Origin: Palleronia sp. THAF1
Lineage (GTDB): Bacteria > Pseudomonadota > Alphaproteobacteria > Rhodobacterales > Rhodobacteraceae
DNA length: 64,000 nt
Assembly (NCBI RefSeq): GCF_009363795.1
Contig: NZ_CP045421.1
Coordinates: 26,722-90,721, forward strand
Reading direction: 5' to 3'
Below the pieces are notes generated by a model, which did not search any database, was not told the origin of the DNA, and worked only from the letters and a program-made list of their open reading frames with translations. Of this stretch, positions 26,756 through 35,572 are shown one piece after another. The translations under genes and the position numbers were made by a program. Positions within the stretch are counted from its first letter, which is position 1. Each line of letters begins with the position of its first letter.

Positions 26756-27059
26756 TGTAACGCTGTAACGGTTTCTGAGAGAGTGTGTCTTCGCGTGTGT
26801 GCGTGCGTGCGCGTACATGTATATATACATCTGTATACTGTTACATATAGATAAATAGATAATAAACCATTGTAAAGATTTATTTTTTTGCTGTAACAAG
26901 GCCGTAACGCAGGTGTAACAGTTGTTACAGCGTTGATTCCGAACAATAATTTTTCAGGAGATTTCAGGCGAAATCGGCGGATTCGGGCGAAAAACGCGAA
27001 AAGATGCAATTAAATCTGCCTTTGAGGCGCGTTTGGGCCATGAAAACAAGGCTGTTACA
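26756..27059. repeat. Cluster of TGTAAC / GTTACA hexamers
   Basis: TGTAAC occurs at 26756, 26764, 26892 and 26914, with a one-mismatch copy (CGTAAC) at 26903. The reverse form GTTACA occurs at 26840, 26924 and 27054. The copies at 26914-26929 form a palindrome with 7-nt arms (TGTAACA / TGTTACA) around 2 nt. Eight copies in about 300 bp suggest binding sites for a replication or regulatory protein. No cognate gene is next to them apart from the AbiEii relic, which starts 47 bp away. Confidence 0.6.
26792..26830. other. 39-nt strictly alternating purine/pyrimidine tract (Z-DNA candidate)
   Basis: From 26792 to 26830 every base alternates pyrimidine/purine: a CG/TG-rich half (CGCGTGTGTGCGTGCG and on) followed by a TA-rich half (GTACATGTATATATACAT). 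Such tracts can adopt left-handed DNA under negative supercoiling, and the TA part can melt easily. The tract sits within the TGTAAC cluster. Confidence 0.6.
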
Positions 27060-27120
27060 TCGGCAAAAGTATTACCGGCCCGTTTTGAGGATGTTTCGGG
27101 GCCGATAACGCCATGATTCC

Positions 27121-27683
27121 TTCATAACCCCCACCGGATCCCCGATGATGGAGATCGTTCAATAGGGGACGACGTGCTGGAACAGGGTTATGAAAGACAT
27201 GCGTAAACGCTGACCTGGGATGGAAAGGCCACCGCGGGGGCAAGGATCTTCGAAGCTGAGAGAGGCCGCCTTGATCGGATAGAGGATATCTCGAGAAAAG
27301 GTCAGGTCGCCGTGGGAAGGTGCGGGCGCCTTTGGGTGTGAGAGGTGGTCATCTCTGGGCAGAGGTCCCCGTACAGGTCATCGATCGCCATCCGGAGTCT
27401 GAGGGTTCCGGGAGGCCAAGGGTGTCCGGAGAGTCCATCCGTCGATCTTGAGATGCTCACGTGATCTGGTGCGAGGATCGCCAGTCCCAAGGCAAAGCGG
27501 GTGACCTGACGAAGCTCTGCTCGGGCCCCGTTGAAGGCCGCCGCGACCCACATCAGAAGCGCCCCCATTCAGTCAGATGACCTACCTTCGCCAGTCGATC
27601 TACGATTTTCACGATGTCAAAACGGGTTGCGTTCAACACCCCAGGGGCACGTTCATAACCCTAATTCGCGAGATTCATAACCC
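27121..27683. repeat. Dispersed TTCATAACCC decamer, four exact copies
   Basis: TTCATAACCC is present at 27121-27130, 27652-27661 and 27674-27683, and in reverse (GGGTTATGAA) at 27185-27194. The last two direct copies are 22 bp apart, i.e. about two helical turns; the first and the reverse copy face each other 64 bp apart. The spacing resembles iteron-type or operator sites. No coding gene lies between them. Confidence 0.55.
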
Positions 27684-28062
27684 TGACGCGCGTCGTTGAT
27701 TTTGTCGTTCGTCGGCGTTTTTTTGGGTGGGCGAAAAACGGACAGGTGGCGATATGCCGGTGGCATCACTTCGGCGGGGTGTGACCTGCCACAGGATTTT
27801 TTCTCCACCGTTCGGACGACACCTTCCACATTTTTGGACGGCTCTCATGCAAGCGTTCGAGGTCGTCTCCGATCTATGACGGGTGCTGATATCTATCCGG
27901 CGTCACCGGTCGATGTCGGCGCGTTCGAATTTGTGATCCGCGAAGCATGGCCCTCAACAAATAGTCGGCCCCATAGGCCTTTATGAAAGCCAGGATTTCC
28001 ATGCACCGGGTCCGTCCGGTCGGGTCATTTCCTCTTTCGCCTGCACCTCGAACCGTTCCGCG

Positions 28063-28770
28063 TCAGGTTGCGGGACGGTATTCCTCATTGTTGGCCAGCA
28101 GCGCCCAGATGATACGCGCACTCGCCATTGTCCTCTGACCATATATGGATGGCCCCTTGGCAAGAGCTTTGTTCGGATTTGGCATTTGGTCGGTCGCGGT
28201 CATGTATACGGCGTCCAAGATGCAGCGCTCTGTGTAGCTGCGCGCCCTGATGAAGTCAGCCGGCGGGCGGGTACCGATCAATGGCACGCACTCGAAGGTG
28301 CTTCGGTCCGAACTGGGGTGAGGCCCGATCTGCCATCGGTCCGAAGATCGGGCCGAACGTCCGCTATTTTACCGTCTCTGTGCCATCCACTGCCCGGCAG
28401 GGTCTTGCGTGAGCCAAGGTCCCGAGAGGGAACTCCTGCTGCGCTTCACCGTCTCTGGGCCTGCCGGTGCAATACCGGCGGGCTGGTCTCGTGTGTCGCG
28501 CAGCTGATCGGACAGCATGTCCAGTGCTGGGCGCGCTGCATCGGGCATGTCGCATGCGGCGTCGAGAAGGCTATCGACGTCGTGGATGCCATTTGCAACG
28601 ACTACCCCGAACTCTGCCAGGTGTGCGCGGATCGCGTTTACGATCTGCGTCCGCTGGCGGACCAGGAAGTGTCGCGCGTTGCGCCAAAGGCGCACCTCCG
28701 GCGCGACGTGATCGAGTGGGGCCGCCTGCCGTTCTGCCAACTTCACTGGCACGAAGCGCGTTCTGCGCCT
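28063..28770 (-). pseudogene. Degenerate IS110-family transposase
   Basis: Between about 28752 and 28490 the minus strand reads RHFLVRQRTQIVNAIRAHL-AEFGVVVANGIHDV, a clear match to the middle region of IS110-type transposases, preceded by RFVPVK in an adjacent frame-open stretch. Further down, the open frame ends at 28063 with TMASARIIWALLANNEEYR, resembling the normal C-terminus of the same family. The order is right for a single element on the minus strand. The N-terminal DEDD domain and much of the serine-containing C-terminal domain are missing or scrambled. The first half is certain enough; the C-terminal match is weaker. Confidence 0.65.
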
Positions 28771-29088
28771 TCAAATGATCTCCCGGATCATTCAATCCGC
28801 TGGCGCGGACCAGCTTTGACCCGAGCGCGAGCGCGTCACCGTTTCGCAGATCGCTTCGGCATCATTTCGGGACTTACTCGGCGCCACTGGCGCCACGGTC
28901 CCCTCCACCGTTCGTCTTGCCTCGCTTACATAAGGGCGGCATAGGCTGGTGGCATGAGCCGAACCTCATGACCCAAAGCTGTCGGCGACCGCGCCCAGTG
29001 ATGGGCTCCGGCGCAGGCTTCCATGCCAACGAGGCTGTGGTCTGCCCTCTGAAAATTGGATCGCTTATAGCTGGAGCTTTTGGCTATT
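28771..29088. other. Gene-free stretch before the GT2 gene
   Basis: There is no supported gene here. The DNA joins the IS110 relic to the intact second EPS locus. A palindromic TCGGCGCCACTGGCGCCA-like segment near 28876 could be a residual hairpin, but no terminator T-tract follows. Confidence 0.4.
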
Positions 29089-30354
29089 CTAGTGTCGGGC
29101 TAGGCGCTTTGCGTTGCGGTCAAAGATTTCGCGTAGGGCAGCGACGCTAGATCGCCACGGCATCAGGGTCTTCCACGTCGCCAGCGCCTTCCGGGCACGA
29201 AGGCCATCCTTTTCGCGACGTGCGATCTTCAGCTCATGTAGCAGCGGGCGAGATAACGGCACCAGAAGGTCGGACGGATCGTCACGATGCTGCGCGATGC
29301 CGCGTAGGCGACGGACCAGATCGGGGTCGTCGTGAACCTCGTCGATGCCATAGCGACACCCCAGCGCCTTGGATATGATGCGTCTCTCCTCTGCTGTCAG
29401 GGAAGTACTCGGCATCAAGGCAGCGCCCTCGTCCAGCGCGTCCAAGGCCACCGGCCACAGCTTCTTGCGGGCGGCGATGGTGGCCTTCTGAAAAAGAGCG
29501 CGCCGCTTTTCGCTTGGGTCCGTCAGAGGTGAGCCGTAGCGCGCATCTCCGCTATGATAGATATAAGCGCCCAAGGGCAGACTTTGCAGCAAGGGCCCGA
29601 TCAGCATCTTGTCATGCATGATCCAACGGGCGTTGCGGTCGTTCTCGCCGTAGCGAAGGGCACTGGGGCCGCGGCTGCCGCGGTGCTGTCGCTGACGAAG
29701 AACAAGGCGATCAACGAAAACCGTTTTTCCTTGCGTCGCCACACCAAGGTGAAGGTAGTAGTCCACCGACGCCAATATGTCTCGACGAAACGGGCGCATG
29801 TCCTCGAGGGCAGCGCGTCGGACGAGAACGCATGGGTGGCCGGTAATGAAGCAATCTTCCATCAGCCTGACGAGGAAAGACCGATCATCTGGCGGCGGAT
29901 AGGGCACGTCGGAATCAGAACCGGTATCCTCTTCGCCATCCTCGAACCGCGACATGCGCCCGTAGCTCATCACGCAGCGGGGGTCGGCGGCTAGCGGCTC
30001 AAGCAAGGCTTCCATGGCGTCCGGCGTGGCCAGATCGTCGTCGTCCATGATCCAGACGAAATCCCCGGTGGCATGATCCAGACCTCGGGCTATGGCGGCC
30101 AGTTTGCCCGCATTTTCCTGGCGCAGGTAAGTGACGCGATCACCGAAGGTGGCGACGACATCTGCGGTCTCATCCTTCGATCCGTCATCGACTACGATAA
30201 TTTCGCGCAACTCTTGCGTCTGATCCAGGATCGACTGGATCGCAGCGGCAATGAAACCCGAACGCTCATACGTTGCGAGGATGACCGATATTCCGGCATG
30301 GCCGGTTTGTTCATTATGGGGCAATGTTCGATCCAATCCGTCGCGGGAAATCAA
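29089..30354 (-). CDS. Glycosyltransferase family 2
   Basis: This 421-residue protein has an N-terminal GT-A domain: ISVILATYERSGFIAAAIQS, then EIIVVDDGSKDETADVV, then the DXD-like metal site IMDDDDLATPDAM. The C-terminal ~180 residues are helical and have no family I recognise (Arg-rich, including LFQKATIAARKKLWP). The start is TTG at 30354 preceded by AAGGG; no ATG precedes the conserved strand. It is transcribed away from the GT4 at 30538 and faces the scar region. It is the first gene of locus 2 and may have lost upstream or downstream partners through the rearrangement. Confidence 0.88.
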   Translation of the reverse strand: MISRDGLDRTLPHNEQTGHAGISVILATYERSGFIAAAIQSILDQTQELREIIVVDDGSKDETADVVATFGDRVTYLRQENAGKLAAIARGLDHATGDFVWIMDDDDLATPDAMEALLEPLAADPRCVMSYGRMSRFEDGEEDTGSDSDVPYPPPDDRSFLVRLMEDCFITGHPCVLVRRAALEDMRPFRRDILASVDYYLHLGVATQGKTVFVDRLVLRQRQHRGSRGPSALRYGENDRNARWIMHDKMLIGPLLQSLPLGAYIYHSGDARYGSPLTDPSEKRRALFQKATIAARKKLWPVALDALDEGAALMPSTSLTAEERRIISKALGCRYGIDEVHDDPDLVRRLRGIAQHRDDPSDLLVPLSRPLLHELKIARREKDGLRARKALATWKTLMPWRSSVAALREIFDRNAKRLARH

Positions 30355-30537
30355 AGGCCCTTGTCCGTCCCATTCATTTTATGGAACGCCCGAGGAAACG
30401 TCGATTGATCGACCGCTAGCTAGCGACCACGCGGCTTTGATCAAGGGCGGTCGCTGGCGGATTCCTTCGGCGCCAGGAACAATGCAGGCGCAGAAATGCT
30501 TTAGGTACACCAGAACCGATGATCGGAACCTTTCCTC

Positions 30538-31701
30538 TTGCAGCCGTCCCGTCCCCTGAGTGTCTGCGTCGTAACGGACACCTTCCCTAAACTGTCCGAA
30601 ACCTTCATTCTTAGCCAGATCGAGGAATTAAGGCAGTCCGGAGTCCAAGTCACGGTTGTCGCCGACCATGTCGCGCCAGCTACTGAAGAGACCCACCACT
30701 TGAACGTGGTCCGTCGCTGGAGCGCTGCCAGCCGGGCGGAGCCTCAGGTGCGGCGCTTGCCGTCTCGCTGGGCGGATCGAGGCGTGACCGGGTTGGATCG
30801 CGCATTCGGACGCAGGCTGATGGGTGTCGACGCGGTGATCTGCCATTTCGGAATGAACGGTGTTCGCGTCGCACGCACTGGCCACCGCATGTCAGGATTT
30901 CCGCCGATTATAACGGTGTTTCACGGCTTCGACGTAAGTATGGCGGCCCAGGATGGCACTCTGGATCAATATCATCCGCTGTTTACGCACCCCGGCCTTC
31001 TTCTGACCGTCAATCACCCCTTCCGCGAGACCCTGATCGGGGCTGGCGCACCGCAGGATCGAACCCGGGTGCATCACCTCGGCATACGGCCAGAGACAAT
31101 TCCATTCCGCGACAAGGATTGGTCCGCGCCAATACGCTTCCTCTCCGTCGGGCGCTTGACCGAAAAGAAGGGCATCGACGTGGCCCTGCGCGCCCTTGGC
31201 CAGTTGCGCGTTGATCAGCCCGATTTGCATTGGCGATATGATATCATAGGCGACGGTGATCTGCGCGACACATTGGAAGCTTTGACGCGTGATCTGAACC
31301 TTTCGGAACTGGTTCGCTTTCGTGGCGCACAACCCCATGCCAGCGTAAGGGAAGCGATGGCAAAGGCTGACAGCTTCCTGCTTCCCAGCCGAACTGCCTC
31401 GACCGGCGATCAGGAAGGTATTCCCATTGTTCTGATGGAAGCGATGTCAGCCGGGCTTATTGTCGTCTCAACTCGCCATTCCGGTATCCCAGAACTGGTT
31501 CGAGATGGAGAGACCGGGCTTTTGGCTGATGAGAACGACGTCAGCGACCTTGAGCGCAGTCTGCGGCGGGTGTTCGAAGACAGGGTCGCACTTACATCGA
31601 TGACAAACGCGGCGCGCCGCACCATCGAGACCGAATTCCACGCAGACCGTCAGAACGCCGAGCTTGTCGGTTGGGTCGAAGAACTTGCAAGGAACAGATA
31701 A
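30538..31701 (+). CDS. Glycosyltransferase family 4 (WcaL/AmsK-like)
   Basis: This 387-residue protein resembles colanic-acid/amylovoran WcaL/AmsK transferases: TDTFPKLSETFILSQIEEL near the N-terminus (the FPxLSETF motif is typical), FHGFDVSM, HLGIRPE, SVGRLTEKKGIDVALRA and QEGIPIVLMEAMSAG in the donor site. It should add a sugar to the growing lipid-linked repeat unit. The start is TTG with GGAA a short distance upstream. It is followed at 77 bp by the GT61 gene, and together with the tandem-GT2 gene these form a three-gene plus-strand run. Confidence 0.9.
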   Translation: MQPSRPLSVCVVTDTFPKLSETFILSQIEELRQSGVQVTVVADHVAPATEETHHLNVVRRWSAASRAEPQVRRLPSRWADRGVTGLDRAFGRRLMGVDAVICHFGMNGVRVARTGHRMSGFPPIITVFHGFDVSMAAQDGTLDQYHPLFTHPGLLLTVNHPFRETLIGAGAPQDRTRVHHLGIRPETIPFRDKDWSAPIRFLSVGRLTEKKGIDVALRALGQLRVDQPDLHWRYDIIGDGDLRDTLEALTRDLNLSELVRFRGAQPHASVREAMAKADSFLLPSRTASTGDQEGIPIVLMEAMSAGLIVVSTRHSGIPELVRDGETGLLADENDVSDLERSLRRVFEDRVALTSMTNAARRTIETEFHADRQNAELVGWVEELARNR

Positions 31702-31778
31702 GCATCGCGATCGCTTCAACAACGAGACCGTGATCATTCGCTTGAATCATCACGACAATAGGAAAAGGCCAAACGGGA

Positions 31779-32954
31779 ATGCTGAACAAGTTCACGGACA
31801 CGGCGCGTCGCAAGGCCATTGGTCTATGCGAACAAGGTGTCAGGAATGGCCTGCCCCCGAAGATGTTCGGCTGGCGTTGGGTGCGAGAGGAGACCTTGCG
31901 CGACTATTTCACCAGCGGCGGACAGGGTGATCTGACCGTCGTTCATACGCATGCGCGCGCCTCGAACCCCTTGCCCGTAAACATCGACACCCCCCTAAAG
32001 CTGTCCGACGATCCGGACTGGTTCGGCTATTCTCAGCGCGATGTGCTGTCGCGCGACAGTGGCGAGACACTGATTGCGACTGTTCCAGACGCGCGTGTCG
32101 TTTCGTTCACCGATCAGCCGCGCAACCGCTTTTGGCCGACCATCATAAACCATCGCGACAAGGCATTCGAAATCCGGGAAATGCGTTTTCGTCCCGGCCA
32201 CGGTGAGATGTTGCGTACCGTCGGCAAGCCGCGCCACCTGGACCGCGCGACCTGGTTCACCGAACGGGTCTACAACAACTACTCCCACTGGCTTAGCGCC
32301 CATCTGCCTAAGCTTTGCCTTCTGGCGCAGCGCAACGAGATGGATGGGCTCTTGCTGCCCGAAAAGCGTCCGGCTTTCATCGACGCATCACTGCGCATCC
32401 TTGGTTTCGATCCAAATGCTTTCGAGACCCATGGCGCGGGCGGCGTCATTGAGGTCGACCGACTGACGCTTTTGGAAACAGACCGCTTTCGCCCGGAATT
32501 GTTGCGCCCCGTGCGCGACATGATGAGACATACGCCTGATCGCGCCCCATGGCGGCGTGTCTTCATCAGTCGTGCGGCTGCTGACATCCGGCGTTTGGAA
32601 AACGAGGCCGAGTTGGTGCCGATGTTGCAAGCCGCCGGGTTCGAACTGGTTGCAATGGAGGATCTGAGCTTCGATCAGCAGGTGCAGCTGATGGGCGAGA
32701 CCAGCGTGCTCATGGCTCCGCACGGCGCAGGGCTGACCAACATGATCTTTTGCGCACCTGGCACGCAGGTCGTGGAAATCGCAGAGCCAAGTTACCCAAA
32801 CCCCAACTTTTATGCGATCGCCGTAGCCATGGGGCTGGATTACTGGAAAGTCGACGGTGCCTTCGCGGGCAGCGCAGACGTTCATCGACTTGACAGAGAC
32901 CTGAAGGTTGATACGGCGAACATTGATGCCGTTCTGAAAGCGATGGCGGGTTAA
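31779..32954 (+). CDS. Glycosyltransferase family 61 protein
   Basis: This 391-residue protein has the DUF563/GT61 signature in its C-terminal half: FISRAAADIRRLENEAEL, the EDLSFDQQVQLMGET helix and the highly conserved APHGAGLTNMIFCAPGTQVVE region. An N-terminal domain contains NNYSHWLSAHLPKLCLL, the other family hallmark (HWL). GT61 enzymes in bacteria occur in capsule and EPS loci, where they transfer xylose or related sugars. A GGGA ribosome site precedes the ATG. The gene lies between the GT4 and the tandem GT2, with a 3-bp gap to the latter. Confidence 0.88.
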   Translation: MLNKFTDTARRKAIGLCEQGVRNGLPPKMFGWRWVREETLRDYFTSGGQGDLTVVHTHARASNPLPVNIDTPLKLSDDPDWFGYSQRDVLSRDSGETLIATVPDARVVSFTDQPRNRFWPTIINHRDKAFEIREMRFRPGHGEMLRTVGKPRHLDRATWFTERVYNNYSHWLSAHLPKLCLLAQRNEMDGLLLPEKRPAFIDASLRILGFDPNAFETHGAGGVIEVDRLTLLETDRFRPELLRPVRDMMRHTPDRAPWRRVFISRAAADIRRLENEAELVPMLQAAGFELVAMEDLSFDQQVQLMGETSVLMAPHGAGLTNMIFCAPGTQVVEIAEPSYPNPNFYAIAVAMGLDYWKVDGAFAGSADVHRLDRDLKVDTANIDAVLKAMAG

Positions 32955-32957
32955 GTC

Positions 32958-34892
32958 ATGCGTATCTCGGTCATCATCCCGGTTCACAATGGCGCGGCCT
33001 TCCTGCCTCAGACTTTGCGATCTGTCTTGCATCAAGACCGTCCGCCGGACGAGGTTATCGTGGTCGATGATGGCTCGAAGGATGACAGCGCCGATATCGC
33101 GGAACGCTTCGACACGCGGATCTCGGTTATACGAGGGCATTATGGTGGGGCCGCAGCGGCCCGCGTCGCCGGTGTTGCACAGGCAACCGGGGATGCGATC
33201 ATGTTCATGGATGCCGACGATTTGTTGGGGATCGGCGTCATGGCTGCACTATCGGACAAACTGGCCAAGAACACCGAGGCCATCACCTGCTGCGATTGGA
33301 TGCGATACGAGCAGATCGGTGCCACTTGGCAGGCACGTCCTGCTTCTTGCGCGCCGCGCCGCCCCGGTCAAAGCGCTTTGGCCGCCTGGCTTACCGGGTG
33401 GTATCATCCGCCCTGTTCTGTCCTGTGGTCTCGCGCTGCATACGAAGCCTGTGGTGGTTGGGATCCCGAGATATTGGTCAACAACGACGGCGACTTGATG
33501 ATGCGTGCGTTGGCCGGCGGTACTGACCTGGTCCACACGCCTATCGGCACATCTTACTACCGACGGCTCCCGAACGGAGCCGTGTCTTTAAGTGGACGAC
33601 GGTTCACGAAAGAAGGCTTGGCCTCTCGGTTGCGCGTGCTCGACGGGCTTTCGGCGATATTGGAGCCGGTGGGCTTTCCCGACGGAGCGCGTCCTGCCCT
33701 TGCCGAAGCTTACGGAAACATTGCAGGCGATGCCGCTGCCGTGGGGTTCGATGAACTGGCTGCGCAAGCTGCCGAGAAGGATCGCCAACACAGGGGCACG
33801 CCTGCGCTGGCGTTGCGCCGCAAGCGGGCAGACCGTGACCGGCGACGCGCGCGAGTGAACACGACTGCTCCTTTGATCATCACCGAAGACGAAGCGCCGC
33901 CCGTCGTCGCCGGTCTGGAAGCGACACCAGCCAACGGACCGCGCGTCACGGTGGTCATTCCCGCCTACAACCGCGCGGCGCTATTGAAGCGCGCGATTGA
34001 TACAGTCCTGTCGCAGGATTTCGCGGACTTCGAAGTACTGGTGATCGACGATGCCTCGACTGAAAACCTTGCTCCAGTTATCGAAAGCTACGACGACCCG
34101 CGGCTGCGCTGTATTCGTCAAAGCCGTAACCAGGGAGTCGCTGCAGCACGCAACCGAGGCATCGTCGAAGCGCGCGCGCCTTTGATCGCGTTTCTGGATT
34201 CTGATGATGAATGGCTGCCGGGTAAGTTATCGGAGCAGGTCGCGGCAATGGATGCCGCCTCTCCGCGCGTTGGGATGTCCCATACAGGCCTGATCGAAAA
34301 GGGCTCGGACGGCACGGATACTGAATTCCGGCCTGTGCCATCGCGAAATGTGTGGGCCGAAATCCTGCATAGAAACATCGTTCACTATGGCACGAGCAGC
34401 GTCATGATCCGCCGCGACGTGATCGATACGACCGGCGGCTTTGACCAGGGCCTGCCAGCGATCGAGGATTGGGACATGTGGATCCGCATCGCGCGCTTCT
34501 ATGAGATATTGCCCCTGCCGCAGCCGCTGATGATCTACCACGACGAAGCCCCGGCCGACCTACCTGACGACGACAAGCGCTCACGCGATTTCGCGGCGAA
34601 CATGGTTGCCCGGCGCATGCTGATCGATCGCTACGGAGACGAGCTGCTACGCGCCGGTACGCTTCATCGCACGCATCTGGACAACGCACGTCGCCACCTT
34701 GAGATGAAGGGCGGGCACCAGAAAGATGCCATCGTGCATTTGCTCAAGGCAATCCGTCGCAAGCCTGCGTCTCCACGCCTTTATGCCTGGCTTGCCTTCT
34801 CCGGTCTGCCACCGAGCATACGGCAGAAGGTATTCCCCACCCTTGCCCGGCTGCGGACTCGGCTTCCCGAAAGTCTTTGGGCTGACAGGTAG
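32958..34892 (+). CDS. Tandem glycosyltransferase family 2 protein (two GT-A domains)
   Basis: This 644-residue protein is made of two GT2 domains. Domain 1 (residues ~1-220) starts ISVIIPVHNGAAFLPQTLRS with VVDDGSKDDS and the metal site FMDADDL. Domain 2 (~325-560) starts VTVVIPAYNRAALLKRAIDT with IDDASTEN and FLDSDDEW. An Arg/Asp-rich linker of about 80 residues separates them, and a helical tail of about 80 residues ends the protein. Both domains keep the acidic metal ligands, so both are probably active. Such a protein could add two successive sugars. Its ATG lies 3 bp after the GT61 stop. Confidence 0.9.
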   Translation: MRISVIIPVHNGAAFLPQTLRSVLHQDRPPDEVIVVDDGSKDDSADIAERFDTRISVIRGHYGGAAAARVAGVAQATGDAIMFMDADDLLGIGVMAALSDKLAKNTEAITCCDWMRYEQIGATWQARPASCAPRRPGQSALAAWLTGWYHPPCSVLWSRAAYEACGGWDPEILVNNDGDLMMRALAGGTDLVHTPIGTSYYRRLPNGAVSLSGRRFTKEGLASRLRVLDGLSAILEPVGFPDGARPALAEAYGNIAGDAAAVGFDELAAQAAEKDRQHRGTPALALRRKRADRDRRRARVNTTAPLIITEDEAPPVVAGLEATPANGPRVTVVIPAYNRAALLKRAIDTVLSQDFADFEVLVIDDASTENLAPVIESYDDPRLRCIRQSRNQGVAAARNRGIVEARAPLIAFLDSDDEWLPGKLSEQVAAMDAASPRVGMSHTGLIEKGSDGTDTEFRPVPSRNVWAEILHRNIVHYGTSSVMIRRDVIDTTGGFDQGLPAIEDWDMWIRIARFYEILPLPQPLMIYHDEAPADLPDDDKRSRDFAANMVARRMLIDRYGDELLRAGTLHRTHLDNARRHLEMKGGHQKDAIVHLLKAIRRKPASPRLYAWLAFSGLPPSIRQKVFPTLARLRTRLPESLWADR

Positions 34893-35572
34893 ATAGACGA
34901 AAGACCGATCCGCGACCGCGAGAACTCCGCTTCTGCATAGCGGATATTCGAGGGCCGCCAGCACTTGCCTGCACCCCGACATATTTCCCTTTATTGATCC
35001 CGCGTTCGCCGTCCTTGGCTACTTCTCAACCGGTCAACGGGTAATGTTCTGTGTGTTGAGACGCGATCTTGGCGCTTGGCAGGCCTATGTGCGCACAAAT
35101 GCAGACGGCACGTATCGGAGCATCGCAGATGTTTGTCGGCGACGCTCTGACACCGCCAGACTAAAAGAATGCCGAAGCAGGGAATGCCAACAGTTGTTCT
35201 GTTCGTACGGGACGTCGTTCGATCCATCCCTAGTTTTGGGCACTCGAGTCCTTTCATGTCGTCTGGCGAGATCGGTGTGCTTACCCTGCCGCAGCCGCCT
35301 TCTCCGGCCATTTCGCGAAGGTGATTTCGCCCCGGCGCCAGAGACATCACGCTTTGTTCTGGAAAAACAGGCAGATAACACACGGAGCTTGGTCGAAGCA
35401 TTCGGCAGAGCTATGGCCGAAATAGGCTCTCTCGTAGCGTCTAGCTGATGTTCGCTCACTTCGCAGAGTTTCATTTGGATCGTTTGAAAGTGATGTAAGA
35501 TGATCCTACCGAGTCGCGCTATGGTTGAGTATCAGTAACGAGTTCCCACTCCTAGAGTTGTGAGGTCTCGAA
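34893..35572. other. 680-bp gene-free region before the second sulfotransferase
   Basis: Overlapping short frames occur on both strands, but none has a recognisable domain, a good ribosome site or a consistent codon pattern. I could not identify an insertion sequence in it. It carries the promoter region of the sulfotransferase at 35573. The change of composition suggests an old insertion or decayed gene. Confidence 0.5.

Larger units (their letters stand above)
26710..28062. other. Repeat-rich non-coding island
   Basis: This 1.35-kb stretch contains no open frame that I can support on either strand; the short frames present show no domain signature or consistent codon use. Its composition differs from the rest of the window: 26720-27060 is AT-rich with poly-T and ATATAT runs. 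It holds three separate signals listed on their own: the TGTAAC cluster, the alternating tract and the TTCATAACCC copies. This is what one would expect of an old mobile-element or replication-origin region that lost its genes. Confidence 0.7.

Noticed and set aside
26756..27683. CRISPR array
   Set aside because: The repeats are only 6-10 nt, irregularly spaced and in both orientations; there are no spacers of even length and no cas genes.
27302..27986. Short frames (88 and 96 codons) in the repeat island
   Set aside because: No ribosome site that convinces, no domain, and unusual composition; more likely chance frames.
28322..28354. 10-bp inverted repeat (GGCCCGATCT / AGATCGGGCC, 13-nt loop) as a terminator
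   Set aside because: No T-tract on either side and no gene ending nearby; probably a relic inside the IS110 remnant.
34991..35474. Overlapping frames on both strands in the gap before the second sulfotransferase
   Set aside because: Low-complexity Arg/Ser/Cys-rich products without conserved motifs on either strand; reported only as a gene-free region.
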